This document shows, one piece after another, positions 1 to 11,330 of a stretch of DNA of 64,000 bases. The DNA comes from Neoceratodus forsteri (lineage: Eukaryota; Chordata; Ceratodontiformes; Ceratodontidae). Each line of letters starts with the position of its first letter. The stretch's first letter is position 1. The notes under the pieces were generated by a model. That model was given only the letters and a program-made list of their open reading frames with translations. It was not told the origin of the DNA and searched no databases. The stretch spans positions 204,820,501-204,884,500 of the forward strand of contig CM057458.1 in the NCBI GenBank assembly GCA_016271365.2, read 5' to 3'. A program made the translations under genes and the position numbers.

Positions 1-1500
1 GTGGCCGTGCCCCCATGGTACATGGTCCACTGGGGATGCTGCACAGGCCATGTATGATCACCGGTCCACGGCTGGACAAACAGTGTAGCCACCCCAGGGG
101 GGCACACTGTGCAGTCTGCCATGGTCATGTCCTGGTACCTCTGCAGCATGTGTGCTGCCACCGTGGTACCCCGGCTGTCCCGGGTGACACCCTTGCTATG
201 CCTATGGGGTGGGGGCACAGGACATGTGGCTACAGCCATGGTGCAGCTGGTTGCAGTGTGCAGCATGGGGACACTGCCATTGTGCCTGCACAGGTGCCAC
301 TGTGTGCCTCAGACTGACCTGTGGCACTTTGCTGCATCCACCACACATTGCCAGTGCCACCTAGTCACACATACCTCTCATGTGTTCCACTATACAGGGA
401 ACAGGTCCTCTGTTTACATCACATGACCTCCCCTGTTCCACATTGCAAGGCCTAGGCCCACTGACGACCGTATCATCATTTAGCAGGACTGTATCATCCA
501 TGCTGAGATGTGTACATCCTGGTTCACAAACAGCCATTCTGGACATGACAGGGAACAGTCTATCGGTGATCTGTGCACCTTCTGTACTTCCCTGCTGGAG
601 TATTCCACATTATGACCATTTGTTCCACATATTGGGAGGCATTGTTCCACATGTGGGGGCCATAATCATTGGGAGGTATGCATGCTCATATTCAATCCCC
701 CCAGTATGTTCTGTAGGACCTGTGAATATAGCTGTGTACTCACTTTCAAGGCACTGACTCCTCTCAGTCATCTGATCTCGGCCTGCTGAATTGGGAGCAT
801 TTATGGCTCAGGGTATGCAAATGAGGCCTGAGCCTCTGGTAATGAGATGCCAATCAGCTGAGATGCCCATGCATGTGGGATGAGGCTGTTTTGGGTGCAT
901 TATCTGTGAATTGCACAATTGCCCCCAGCTTATCTCACTTTACAAGGAGCATCTCAGTGTTATGCCACTGGCAGAAGAGTGCATCTCTAGTGTATGTGCA
1001 TATCATTGGGTGCCTGTTCCTGTATCTGGTACAACCTACACGGCGCTTCTGTCGTGTATGCGTGATCACCGTGTCTGATGGCGCCATTATGCTGCTTACT
1101 CGATGTGCTGTTGCAGGTCTGCTGTCCATGACGCTGTGTACTCTTATCACACAGTGTGGTCCCTTATGCACGGTCCATGCTGCACTGTGTCTGTAGTGCC
1201 CATGGATAGCGCATGGCACCCAGTAGGTGTACATAGCACATGCCATGCACAGCATGGTGTCCACACACGCATCATGCATGCACGACCAGGTCATGGCCTT
1301 GCCACGATGTTGCGGTCTCCATTGTGCATGCACGGGCATGTTGCCTTTGACCGATCACACTTCACGCACAGTGCACACCGTGCTGCACATGCCTCGGTGT
1401 TTCACGTGGTGCATATCAACCACTCAGCTGCACATTGCTGTGTTGCACCTTGACACTATGTCTTGGTATTATAGTATGCCTATGGCAGGAGACAGACACC
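1..1500. other. GC-rich intergenic DNA, no gene recognised
   Basis: This stretch is rich in CATG, TGTGC and CCATGG-like words and has open frames of 60-134 codons on both strands. The translations overlap in several frames, are rich in Cys, His and Met, and show no domain I recognise. That pattern is what base composition alone would give. It may be the flank or interior of the Harbinger-like element that follows, but I could not find terminal repeats. Confidence 0.4.
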
Positions 1501-1507
1501 TAGGGCC

Positions 1508-1768
1508 ATGAACTGGTCCCAGGTGGAGCTGCTGCTTCTGGTGGTTCTTGTCCTGTCTGTGGAGGGGCAGCTGTTTGGGTAGGATGACCACCAGGAGCCC
1601 AGGGCCCAGGTGTGGGCCTCCATTGCCCATAGGCTTGTGTGGCACACAGGGATGCCACTCACTGGGAAGCAGTGCAGGCATTGGTTTGGCGACCTCCAGA
1701 GGTGGGACCCGGAGAGACTGGCACAGCTGCATCACTGTGCACACAGGAGTGCACTGCCAAGGCTAGGT
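1508..1768 (+). pseudogene. Myb/SANT-like DNA-binding protein exon, PIF/Harbinger type (broken)
   Basis: The ATG at 1508 opens a frame beginning MNWSQVELLLLVVLVLS. It has one in-frame TAG at about 1580 and then continues in frame with WASIAHRLVWHTGMPLTGKQ and CRHWFGDLQRW. The order (an acidic or aliphatic first helix, an I-A-x-x-L helix, then G-x-Q-C-R-x-x-F/W-x-D-L) is that of the Myb/SANT-like trihelix domain. Such domains are carried by the accessory protein of PIF/Harbinger transposons and by host MSANTD proteins. In those transposons the protein helps the DDE transposase bind the element ends. The exon ends at a good donor-like GTAGGT (about 1768). Further donor- or acceptor-like sites lie near 2138, 2177 and 2341. 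No DDE transposase gene is visible nearby, so this is a remnant or a non-autonomous copy. A decayed host paralogue is the alternative. Confidence 0.4.
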
Positions 1769-2730
1769 AGGTGTTGATCATCTGGCTGCTTTTGTGGCAT
1801 GTGCTGGGTGTTTGTGTTGAGGCCCTCATGGGGCACCCACATGGGTCTCAGGTATCCTGCACATGTGGCAGTGCTGCACCTGTCCATGCTGCCATATCAT
1901 GTGTGCCATGGGGTAGGCACTGGTCTGTGCTGTGTCTGCATGCAGGCTACTGGGGGCTGCACAGCTGCTTACCACTGTCTGCTGCATGGACACAAGCTGG
2001 TGATGGTGGGGCACTGTGGCAGTGCATCCTGCACAGTGGCAGTGTCTGGCTGTCCATACATTGCCTCTGCATGTCAGTGTTATGGTGTGTGTCTGACACT
2101 GCTATGGTGGCTCATGGTGCTGTCTGTTGTGTTTTGCAGGACCAGATGCCTGGCAGAGGGCCGCAGATGCCATTGAGGTGAGGAGGAGGAGGATCATGGG
2201 TGCCAGGCCTGGTGCCCTTCCAGGGGCAGGTGAGAGCTGCATTCTACTATTGCTGCATTTCAGTTGCTGTGGGTTATAGCAGGTTGGGGGTGTTGTCCAT
2301 GTTCAGGCCCTCAGTGTGTGTTCTCTCTGTCATTGCTGTAGGTCTCCAGAATCACCATGCTGTGGCATGGATCAACAGATCCATGTGGCCATCTAGGCAG
2401 CCCTGCACCCACTATCCAGGACTGTTCAGCACCTGTTGGCTACCCTGTAGGATGTCCTGCTGTGGCTCCCATTCCGTGGCCATTCCAGGGTGTTGCATGG
2501 CAGGGCACAGCATCGGGAGTGGCCCCCTGCCTCTTACTGGGGCTGTTCTGTGAATATAGTTGTTGTTCATAGCCCACTGTTACTGTGTCCTTCCTGCCCT
2601 CCTTCCCATCCCTGCCATTCCCTTTCTCTATTTGGTGTTGTTCTAGTTGTTTGTTGTTCTTCTTTTCTGTTGTACAGTTTTTTATCTGATGTTACACTTT
2701 TATAAACATGTTGTTCTCAGCACTTGTCTC
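1769..2730 (+). other. possible introns and small exons following the Myb-like exon
   Basis: A pyrimidine-rich TTTTGCAG at about 2138 is followed by a 39-base open stretch and then GTGAGG at 2177. A second GTGAGA lies at about 2230 and GCTGTAG at about 2341. These fit short exons of the same gene model, but open frames are short and no domain can be named. A T-rich stretch at 2590-2710 may be a 3' UTR. Evidence is splice-site spelling only. Confidence 0.2.
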
Positions 2731-2887
2731 TGTGGGTTTCATTGTTCCAGCTCTGTGGGTGCTCCCTCGTGCCCTGCTGGCTTGCTCCACTTGCTCTGAA
2801 TAGCTCCCCTGTGTGACTCAGGGCATCCAGTGTTCCCTGGTGCATCTCCAGTTGCACCAGCGCATCTCCAGTTGCGCTGTACTGTTT

Positions 2888-2953
2888 CAGAGCAATTCAC
2901 AGAGGGGCTGCGCTCGACACTTCCCATTGAGCATGCCTCTGTGAATTGCTCTG
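2888..2953. repeat. perfect 18-bp inverted repeat (hairpin)
   Basis: CAGAGCAATTCACAGAGG at 2888-2905 is matched exactly by its reverse complement at 2936-2953 across a 30-base loop. It could be the core of a short MITE or a subterminal hairpin of the Harbinger-like element to its left. No coding sequence overlaps it. Confidence 0.6.
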
Positions 2954-3094
2954 TCTGTGCTAGGCAAATTTGATTTGTGCCTGTACATTTGTGATGCGCC
3001 CAGCACAATTTCTTTATGAATCCTGCACTTGATCTTTTCAAGGGTTGTAAAAAGAGGAGCGACTCCAGGGTTTTTATAAATTTCAGGTCAGTAG

Positions 3095-4505
3095 ATGGTT
3101 TCCATCACATCAGATTTATTGAGGGTTACTCAAGAATTTGAATCTCATTTGTATGCTAAGGATCAAGCTTCTGGTGTTTCAGACTTCTTGAAATATGTTA
3201 TAGTTCCAAAATTAGGGGATAATGTTTTGAAAGCTTTAACTGTTCCTACTTATATTTTAGAAGTTTTAGGGGTCATTAAAACCCTAATGGGTAATTCATC
3301 CTCAGGATGTGATGGACTTCCATCAGAATTTTATTAAACCTTTGCTTCCCAATTGTCCCCAGCATCAACATCTGTTTTTAATGAATGCTTGAGGACTGGA
3401 ACACTTCCAGACTCTATGAATATGGCCTTATTAATTTTTTTTATTTATAAAGGGAGACAGACCTCTCCTTAATAATTAGATACCTTTATGCCTTTTATGT
3501 GTAGATTTGAAGATTATCTCTAAGATCCTTGTTAAACATTGTGAAAAGGCAGCTCTGATGGTGATTTCCCCATATCAAGCATGCGCAGTTCTGGGTAGAT
3601 CCATTCAGGATAATTTGAATCTATTATGGGAAATATTTGCTAGGCAATTTTCAGACTCCTTTTCTGTTTTTTTGATTTCTTAAGACTAGGAGAAGGCTTT
3701 TGATATGATAGCTCATGAGTATCTTTCTTTGGTTTTGGAGAAATATGGTATAACTGGAAGTTTTAGTAAATGGATAAAAAATACCTATAGGTTGCCTTAT
3801 GTTTGTCCCATAGTTAATGGTTGGAAGGGGGAAGGATTAGGATGTATAAAGGAGTGTGGCAGGGATGTTCCTTAAGTCTATTATTATACAGCATGCTTTG
3901 GTATTGATCCTTTATTGAGATTGTTAAACACTCATGAGAATAATTTAGGTCTCCATCTCAGAGAGGGTGCTCCAGAGGTCAGACTACTGGCGTATGCAAA
4001 TGATTTCTGTCTTCTTCTTTGAGAAGAAGTCTCATGTGAAGAAGTGGCAGGTATCTTGCAAAAATTTTCATGTGCATCAAGATCTCATATTAACTTAAAC
4101 AAGAGTAAGGGGGTGGTTTGGGGCTTTATATGAATATTGCTACTACAATTGCTGAAATACAGATAAAAGGCAGTGAAATTGATATTTTGGGGTTTACTTT
4201 TGGACACCTAGATATGGCTAAGATGAATTAGAAATGTCAGCTGGTAGATGTAGGGGTATGGTGGCACAGTGGAAAGGATGGAGACTGTCCAAAAAGAAAC
4301 AGGTTTTCATAATTTTTAAATGTTATTTATGGCAGGCCCAATGTGCTAATGCTTTGCAACAAAAGAATAGTATCTACAGTATATAGAATTATTCAATAAT
4401 TCCTTTGTAGTCTGTGGTAACATTTATTGTAAAGATAGGGAGGTACATTCAATTTTACAACTCTGGAGATTATGGATATTAGCCATGTTCCAAGATCATT
4501 CCTTT
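3095..4505 (+). pseudogene. decayed L1/Tx1-like LINE ORF2 (reverse transcriptase) fragment
   Basis: Read across frames, this stretch keeps the order of an L1-superfamily reverse transcriptase. A linker ends in SSGCDGLPSEFY at about 3298-3335, matching the usual SPGxDGLPxEFY. An EKAFDMIAHEYL block (usual A/EKAFDxVxHxYL) lies near 3690. A LLAYANDFCLLL block near 3985-4020 corresponds to the YADD catalytic box, with Asp changed to Asn. There are many stops and frameshifts, and the endonuclease half is absent, so the copy is 5' truncated and dead. Its 3' side runs into the A/T-rich tail of the SINE that starts near 4531. The wording resembles the better preserved Tx1-like element downstream, so it is probably a cousin of that family; ordinary L1 is the alternative. 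Confidence 0.6.
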
Positions 4506-4530
4506 TTCAGTCAGAAGTTATATTTATTTA

Positions 4531-4782
4531 TTTAGTTTTTGTTGACCAGGTAAGTGCACGACCCGGGGGAGGGGGATACAGATGAATGCCAACTGACCTT
4601 GAACCAGATTAAGCTGTTGGTGGTATTTTTAGTGAATGAGGGAAATTTGGCCAGGACACCGGTGAAATTCCCCTACTCTTTTTTGATAAGTGCCATGGGA
4701 TCTTTAACATCCACCTGAACTACCACCAATCCAGGCAGATGGGACCTCAGTTTAACGTCTCATCTGAAAGACAGCACCTCAG
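4531..4782 (-). repeat. SINE with Deu-like central domain, 3' part (first segment)
   Basis: Read on the minus strand, the segment holds a GATGAGACGTTAAAC-type block (4751-4765), a region ending GATCCCATGGCACTT, then AGAGTAGGGG and a CCGGTGTCCTGGCC block. These occur in this order in the conserved centre of DeuSINE-superfamily elements (for example zebrafish SINE3). The A/T-rich tail at 4531-4560 resembles the tails at 34.4 kb and 62.2 kb. The tRNA-like head is missing here and appears instead beyond the LINE insertions, at 11436-11560. Confidence 0.6.
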
Positions 4783-4843
4783 AAGAAATTCCCCAACTCT
4801 GCTTCCTGTGAGTAGAGGGGACCCATTTTCCTGTGGGACCAAG

Positions 4844-6913
4844 ATGGCGGCTTCCATTGATCCTGGTGGAGGTGAGATTGTCCTTGGAGCTGAGGAGTTG
4901 GCCTCCTCCTCAGTTCCTCCTGTGTGTGGGGCTTTTTCCATCTCTGAGAAGATGGATGAGGATATTGCTCCTAAGTTGCCTGCATCTGAACTGCCTAGTC
5001 TGGATACTGTTACTGTTCTTGCTCTGCTGAGGATCATTTGTTTACCTCTCCTGCTTGTGTGGCTTCCTCTGAGGCTCCTATTTTTTCCATGGACCCACTG
5101 CTGCAGACGGACTTCCCAAGCTGTCATTTGTTTCGGTCCCGTTGCGAGTATTTGCGAGCCCTTCTTGCTGCAGAAGAGACCCGCGAGCATCACAGCCAAT
5201 CCCTCCATCTTGAGACAGAAGCACTGCTTACTGGAGCTCCACTTTCTACAACAGCTGTCAGTTCACCAGAAGTATGCACGACAGAGTTTGGTGCTGGGTC
5301 TGCTGCAACTCCAGACATGATAAACAGTGAGTTACAGACCTCCATGGACATGAATGGTTCCTGTATGTCATGTCGGGAACCTGCCAGTAAGATTTCTATT
5401 GTTTCTTCTGACACTGCCTTAATTCCACATTTACAGGCTGGAGAGGGTTTGGGGGAGGACACTGCTTCTAGAACAGTTGCTCCTGGGGAGCTGTCAGATT
5501 CTGTGACTGGCACTGCATTTCTCACTACAGTTTCTCGCAGTACTGAATTGTCTGGGGAAAGTTCTAACTTTGATAACAATTTGTTGGTTACGGGGCATAC
5601 TGTTGCTGATGCCTTGCTGGCTGCCGGGTGGGTTAAAGCTGGTACAAATCAGCCTTGGGTGTCGCCTTCATGACCGGAGTCTGCTCTTGCTGACCCTATG
5701 GAACTTCCCTCTTCTTTCGAGTTGTCTGACCCCCCGGTTCTTTTTCCTCAGCAACAAAACCCTATGGAAACCTCTCCTTTGCCCAGTATTTCTGGGCAGC
5801 ATCATGACCCTGAAGACCCTATTGCCCTGAAACCAGTGCCTGATGTTCCTGGGCCTGACCTGGAACATCCTGCCCCCCCCACGTCCTTCTGTGAGTACTG
5901 CTAGAGCTGATCCTGAATGTGATTGGAACTCATCCCGCAGAACATATGCTGGATTATTTCATGCTCCTCCTGAACCTGCTAAATGACGTAACGCAGTAAG
6001 GCTAAAATATAAAGGAGGCTTAGAGTTACATCCTGACAGAATATATGTGGGCCGTACACTTTTGAAGGACAGCATGGGTTTTTCTGCTCAGGATATTTAT
6101 GCTTTAATTCACACCTCAGGTGATCCAAATTTTGATATCAGCTTTAAAACTGCTGAAGGTCTGGAGCTTTTGTGGGAACATTACCAAGGTGTTCGTAGCA
6201 ACCCTGACTGGAAGGTCTTTGCTGCTATTCCTCTCACTAAGCCTGCCTACAGAACAGTGACTGTGTTGTTCAAGAATGAAGGGGTGGCAATATTGGATAT
6301 TTTGTTCTGGTTAAGGGCTAAATGCTCTGTTTTAGGTCTTCCAGACCTTATTATTGACTCTGAGGATATTTGGACTGGGGGGTGGAGGATTCAGGTCAAA
6401 TTGCCTCAGGTTCGAGGTGTTATTCAGCATCTACCTAGTTGCTTCTACCTGGGAAGGGACCAAAGTTTTATCTTTTAAGCTGGGCAACCTCGTTCATGTT
6501 TCAGGTGTGGGGCTCATACTCATCTGAGCAATGCCTGCAATAAAATGAAATGTTCCCTTTGTGGAGGGATCGGCCATGTCGCATTTGCCTGCCAAACTCC
6601 TGTTCTTTGTAATCTTTGTGAAGACACCACCCACAGTTTCAGGGATTGTCCCTGGGCTTCATATAATTTGGGAGGGGATGACTCTACTGAAGATATGGCA
6701 GGGAAATCAGGGGATGATTACCCCATTGAAGTGCCCCTTCCCCGACCCTCCTCACCCTCTGTTACCATTTCCGCTGTTGATCCTTCCTCTGCTAAACATG
6801 TGCCCTCTCTCCCCTCTATTCCAGTCGAGCTCCCAGGGCAGCAGGTACTTTCCCCAGGTACCACAGCCCCAGAGGTGGTTGCTGCTCTGTTATTGCTCCT
6901 TCCTTCCTTCTGA
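4844..6913 (+). pseudogene. Tx1-type LINE ORF1 protein with CCHC zinc knuckles (broken)
   Basis: I chose the ATG at 4844, in AAGATGGCGG, because it follows the leader and opens a long frame (MAASIDPGGG). The first 300 residues are Ser/Thr/Pro-rich and low in motifs, with frame changes near 5030 and 5690. A globular block follows at 6047-6478 (YALIHTSGDPNFDISFKTAE), with an FKNEGV segment. After an in-frame stop at about 6476 come three consecutive knuckles: CFRCGAHTHLSNAC at about 6500-6540, CSLCGGIGHVAFAC at 6550-6590, and CNLCEDTTHSFRDC at 6607-6650. Such ORF1 proteins bind element RNA as a chaperone or particle. The same domain pattern is known from Tx1-clade ORF1. At least three frameshifts and one stop inactivate it. 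Confidence 0.7.
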
Positions 6914-7320
6914 GAATACGGAGTCTCACCCTTGCTCTGTTGAACTACTGGGGCCTTCCAGGCAGGACCCTGCTATGCTGACTCCCCACTCCACGGATTG
7001 GGAATTTCAAAAAAAATAGATGGATGACAAGCAGTGTATCCCAAAAATTGGGCAAATAAGCTATGGATGGAGGTGAGGCTGGTCTTCCCATGTTCAACAG
7101 GTTCCTTCCACTTGCTAAGAGGAAGCAGTGGGATGCACAGGATGATGATTCGGATTCCTCTTCACTAATTTCCTCACAGCCGGAACTTGTAACTGATTCT
7201 GAATGTCCCTCTGTAGATACCAAAGGGGGGGGGCAAGAAGAAAAAAAAATTCAAAAGATTGGGGACTAAAGCTGTTAAACCTCTGGTTTCCACTATGGTG
7301 GATGTCTCTCCCACCTGAAC

Positions 7321-10300
7321 ATGATGTGGCACCTTTCCTTGGGATCCTTAAACGCCAGTAGTATAAAGAACCAGAAAAAAAGACTAACCACTTTTTCTAT
7401 CATTTCTGGTCATCATCTTGATATTTGTTTACTTCAAAACACCAGGTTACATACTACTAGAGAGACCTACCGGGCATCTACTGACTGGTTATGGGGTGCT
7501 TTTTTTGGTCACTGGGGGAGGAACCATGCTCAGGGCTGGGGTTTTTAATCTTGAATCCTGACCTCCATGTTTCTCATCTGATTGACCTGGTTCCTGGCCT
7601 GCGTGCATTCTTGATGCCCGGCTGAGGGACATAATTACGATTATTAATATTTATAATTACCAGATGAAATTCCAATGGGTTACTTTATTGCAGAAAGTGC
7701 TACCTTTTTTGTATATCACAAGATCTGTTTTTTAGGAGGTGATTTCAATTGTATATTGTCTTTATCTGACAAAACAGGTAGATCACAAAAGTTATATTCT
7801 GATTCCAACTTTTTGTACAGAATGTATACACAGGCCAAGCTTAGGGATTGTGCGGCTGGTTTTTCTAGCTTACCAGAGCATACTTACTCTAGGGGTCACT
7901 TGTCTACTAGAATTGACTTCTGGTTTGCCTCCCTTTGGGTCCCTGTGTGTTCTTTTTCAGTTTCTCCAGTTGAGACTTCTCACCACAGACTGAATAGTGT
8001 TTTTGTTGGAACTCCTGTAAACAAACCTGGCCCGAATCCGGTCTGGAGGTTTAATTCGGCTCTTTTATCAGATACAGATACCTGGGCTCTCATTCATAAT
8101 GAGTTGGAGGCCAGGTTTTCTGTTTTTGATTTATATGATAATTCTCTTTTGTGGTGGCAAGACTCAAAACGAGATTTGAAAATCTTATGTAGCTCTTTGG
8201 CAAAACGGGCAGCAAATTCTAAATACCTAACCTACCTCCAGTTCAGGGATAGGCTCCAGAGGCTACTTTCTCGAGCTGTAGAGACTGGAGAAGATCTCAC
8301 AGATGACATTGTTGTGATTAAATCTGAGATGTGTAAGTATCAGTATGATAGGGCCCATTCTCTCTTTTTAGAACAGAAGTTTGGCACTCAGGGGAAAGCA
8401 CAAGGAGTGAATCCTTATGAATGTTGTGCGCAACAGGTGGACTCTAAATATATGGATGCCTTGAGGTCTGATACAGGTCAGACTGTAAATTCTAGCACCG
8501 ATATTGAGGAAGTGGTTCATCAGTTTGTGGAAGCTTCCTTTGGTTTCAACTCTTCCCCTACTGTTGGGATGGAAGAGTTTCTACGTACATTACAGATACC
8601 TGATCTTTTGGAATCAGATAAATCCCTATTGACCTCTTCTATTTCCCAGAAAGAAGTGGATGAGGTTATTGCTGGATTACCATCTGGTTCTTCTCCTGGT
8701 CTGGATGGCTTACCATGGGAACTCTATAAGAAAGCAGTTAGTCTCTTAAGTCCCTATTTGATGAAAGTTTATAATGCTATATTTTCTGGTTTAGTTCCTT
8801 TTCCTGCAGCTTTGGCAGACAGTATTTTGATTTTTCTTTATAAAAAGGGGGACAGATTGGATCTTAGGAATTGGAGGCCCATTAGTTTGTTAAATGTCGA
8901 CTGGAAAATTCTATGTAAAGTTTTGTGTAAGCGTTTGTCCTGGTAGCTCAGGAAGTGATTTCACCCGGTCAGACTTGTGCCATTCCCCGCCGGGGTATGG
9001 GAGACATTACCAAATTAGTAAGATAAGCTTTTGATGGGTTGAGTGGTTCTGGGTATTTACTCTCCCTTGACCAAGCTAAGGTCTTTGATGAGGTTCCCCA
9101 TGTCTACCTGTTTCAGGTTTTAAAACATTATGGTATTCCAGTTGGGTTTATAGAATGGCTTCAAGTCATTTATAGACATGCCTCATCTCAGCCTTTGGTA
9201 AATGGCAGGCAAGGGAGATCTGTGCTGATTCAGCGAGGAGTGAGACAAGGCTGTCCTCTGAGTCCACTTCTTTATGTTTTTTCTCTAGATTCTTTATTAA
9301 GAACATTACATATGACAACAGGGATTGCACCATTTCGGGGTTTTGCAGATGGTGTATTTCCAATTGCCCTGGCTTATGCAGATGACACTACTATACTAGT
9401 GGCCGATCAAGTATCTGGGGAGTGGGCTATGGAGGTTGTATACTCTTTTTCTGTTGTTTCTGGTTCAAGGATCAACAGACAAAAGGTACGACTGTGGGGA
9501 TTAGTATTTTAGAAGTAGCTCCGCAGGCTATAGGGGGTGTTGGGGTATCTGCATTGCCAATTAATATTCTGGGGTGATGGTTTAGAGCTCCTGACCCAGC
9601 CTGTTACAACTGGGAAACAGCCTTGGCTGAAGCACAAGAAAAAGTTGCAAGATGGAAAGGGTTTCCTGTGATGAAAAAGAAAAGGGTCTTCATGTTTAAA
9701 ACTTTTTTATTGTCTATTTTTCTGAATATTAGTTATCTATATCCTTTGCCTGTCAAATTAGAGGTTAGGATGTATAGCGTGGCTTTTCAATTATTATGGG
9801 GGCGTTGGCTTAATCCCATAAAGCGAAATAGTACCTATTGGCCTGTGTGTGATGGTGGTTTGAACATGATCAATCCTGTGATTTTTCTTTTTACTGTTTT
9901 TCTTTATGCAAATTTTGTTCCTGTTTTATTGTTCAGTCAATTGCCTTGGGTTCCCTTGTTTAAAGATAGATGCTGCTATTTTTGGCAGAAGTGGGAAACC
10001 CAGCAATGGGGGGTATTTCGGAACATCCCACAAGGTTTTTCTCCTTATCTTTTGGAAATCTGTAAAAAGTTACAACTTTGGCATATCTTGACCTCTGACC
10101 TTTTGCATACTACCAGAAAATTGGAGTGTCGTAAGCTATTGCAGGAGATCTGTTTTAAAGGTCCTTGTCTGGTATTACCGGACACTGTAGTCCTTGCTGA
10201 TGTCCTTCACCAAGTAACAGAAACCAGACTCCCTCCTAAAGTGTGGGATTCTGTATGGCTTAGCTGTCATTCTAGACTAAATGTCAGAGGGAAATTATTT

Positions 10301-10703
10301 TCACAAATCTATTCAGGAAAGATCTTGTCTAAGGGAGGGTTGTGGACTGGAGATTGAAACAATGTTACATCTTTTTTTACAACACCCATATATTTCTGGT
10401 TTATGGCCTATGTTGGCCTGATCATGGAATATCCCTCATCTAAGGTCTATGAATTATAATACCTTGGTGTATGGTCAGTATGATAACATTCTTTGGAGTG
10501 GTTTCCATTTAGGGACAACTCGGGTAATTGCTGCTCTCATTAAATGGGTAATTTGGCAAACTAGATGTCAATTTGTGTTGCAGCAAAAACAGCTATCTTT
10601 GTTGGGCTTACAAAATAATATTGAGTCTGAAATCACAATGTTATTTAAAAAAGAAAGACATGTTTTTTCTAGCGCTCTTATGCAGGACTGGTGGAAAGGT
10701 TAA
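7321..10703 (+). pseudogene. Tx1-type LINE ORF2: endonuclease plus reverse transcriptase (broken)
   Basis: The N-terminal endonuclease starts at about 7330 (LGSLNASSIKNQKK; canonical LNxRG/NARS region). The metal-binding QET motif reads QNT here (LLQNTRL, about 7430). It continues after a frame change with GGDFNCIL (7735-7760), TRIDFWF (about 7910) and SHH where SDH is expected (about 7980). The reverse transcriptase follows: GLPSGSSPGLDGLPWELYK at 8671-8727, NWRPISLLNVDWKIL at 8872-8913, FDEVPH at about 9086, GVRQGCPLSPLL at 9236-9271 and YADDTTIL at 9374-9397. A C-terminal region runs to 10703. In active relatives this protein nicks target DNA and primes cDNA synthesis there. Stops near 8945 and frame changes near 9000, 9550 and 10370 break it. 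Two catalytic endonuclease positions have also changed. Confidence 0.8.
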
Positions 10704-11026
10704 GGTTCTCTCCCCTTTTTACAGGTATTTGATTGACCAGTGGATTCTCGCTGGGCGATTCTATGAACTGTTTTTTGGTTTTCATTATATACTGGGATGG
10801 GAAGGGCTGTTGGGATAGCTGTTTTTTTTGCTTCTGGTTATTATAGGTTTTTTCAAGTGGGTTTTGTTCTTGGACTTTTGGGTTTGTCTTTGGTGTTTCG
10901 GACTTTTGAAGGGTATGAATGGTTACTTATTTTCTGGACTCTGATGTTATATATTGATTCCTGTATTTTACTATTTTTCTGTTGTATTTTCCTTGTTTTG
11001 TTTATGAAGCTTTATCCAATAAAAAA

Positions 11027-11127
11027 TTCCCCTACTCTTTTCAATAAGTGCCATGGGATCTTTAACATCCACCTGAACTACCACCAATCCAGGCAGATGG
11101 GACCTCGGTTTAACATCTCATCCGAAA
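11027..11127 (-). repeat. SINE Deu-like segment, second copy
   Basis: This repeats the SINE stretch found at 4668-4770, from TTCCCCTACTC to the GATGAGATGTTAAAC block (minus sense), with only a handful of differences by eye. It begins immediately after the AATAAAA of the large LINE and ends at GAAAGATGG, where other LINE-like DNA begins. It could be one arm of a very long target-site duplication or a separate SINE remnant. Confidence 0.6.
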
Positions 11128-11330
11128 GATGGAATGAAAAGACTGATATGATGTTACACAGATGCTAGGTTCCTCTGCTTGGGTGCTGACCATATCTTAA
11201 CAGACATTGGGCACTCCTCTTTGTCATCCTTTTGTATTTTATTTTCCTTTAGACTACATTGATAAGAGGAATTCATTTTATGAATTTTGTAATTTTGATT
11301 TATGTTCTGTTTTCCTTTCAATAAAAAAAG
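11128..11330 (+). mobile_element. 5'-truncated LINE 3' end, probably Tx1-type
   Basis: About 200 bases of T-rich, non-coding DNA end in TTCAATAAAAAAAG and then switch directly to SINE sequence at the same SINE position (CCCCTACTC) used by the large LINE upstream. The end resembles the large element's 3' end (CCAATAAAAAATT). I read it as a second, heavily 5'-truncated insertion of a related LINE. No coding sequence survives. Confidence 0.5.

Larger units (their letters stand above)
4783..11026 (+). mobile_element. near full-length Tx1-clade (L1-superfamily) non-LTR retrotransposon
   Basis: The element has a short 5' leader with the L1-like word CAAGATGGCGG (4841), an ORF1 with CCHC zinc knuckles, an ORF2 with an apurinic-like endonuclease and a reverse transcriptase, and a T-rich 3' UTR ending in AATAAAAAA at about 11019-11027. 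Gene order, CCHC knuckles in ORF1 and AP-endonuclease plus L1-type RT in ORF2 are typical of the Tx1 clade, many of whose members insert at fixed targets. Both flanks are pieces of the same Deu-type SINE. Several frameshifts and stops make it inactive. No poly(A) longer than about seven A's is present. Confidence 0.7.

Noticed and set aside
15..1453. Overlapping 90-134-codon frames on both strands at the left end
   Set aside because: They overlap in several frames, are Cys/His/Met-rich through CATG and TGTGC words, and show no domain; composition explains them.
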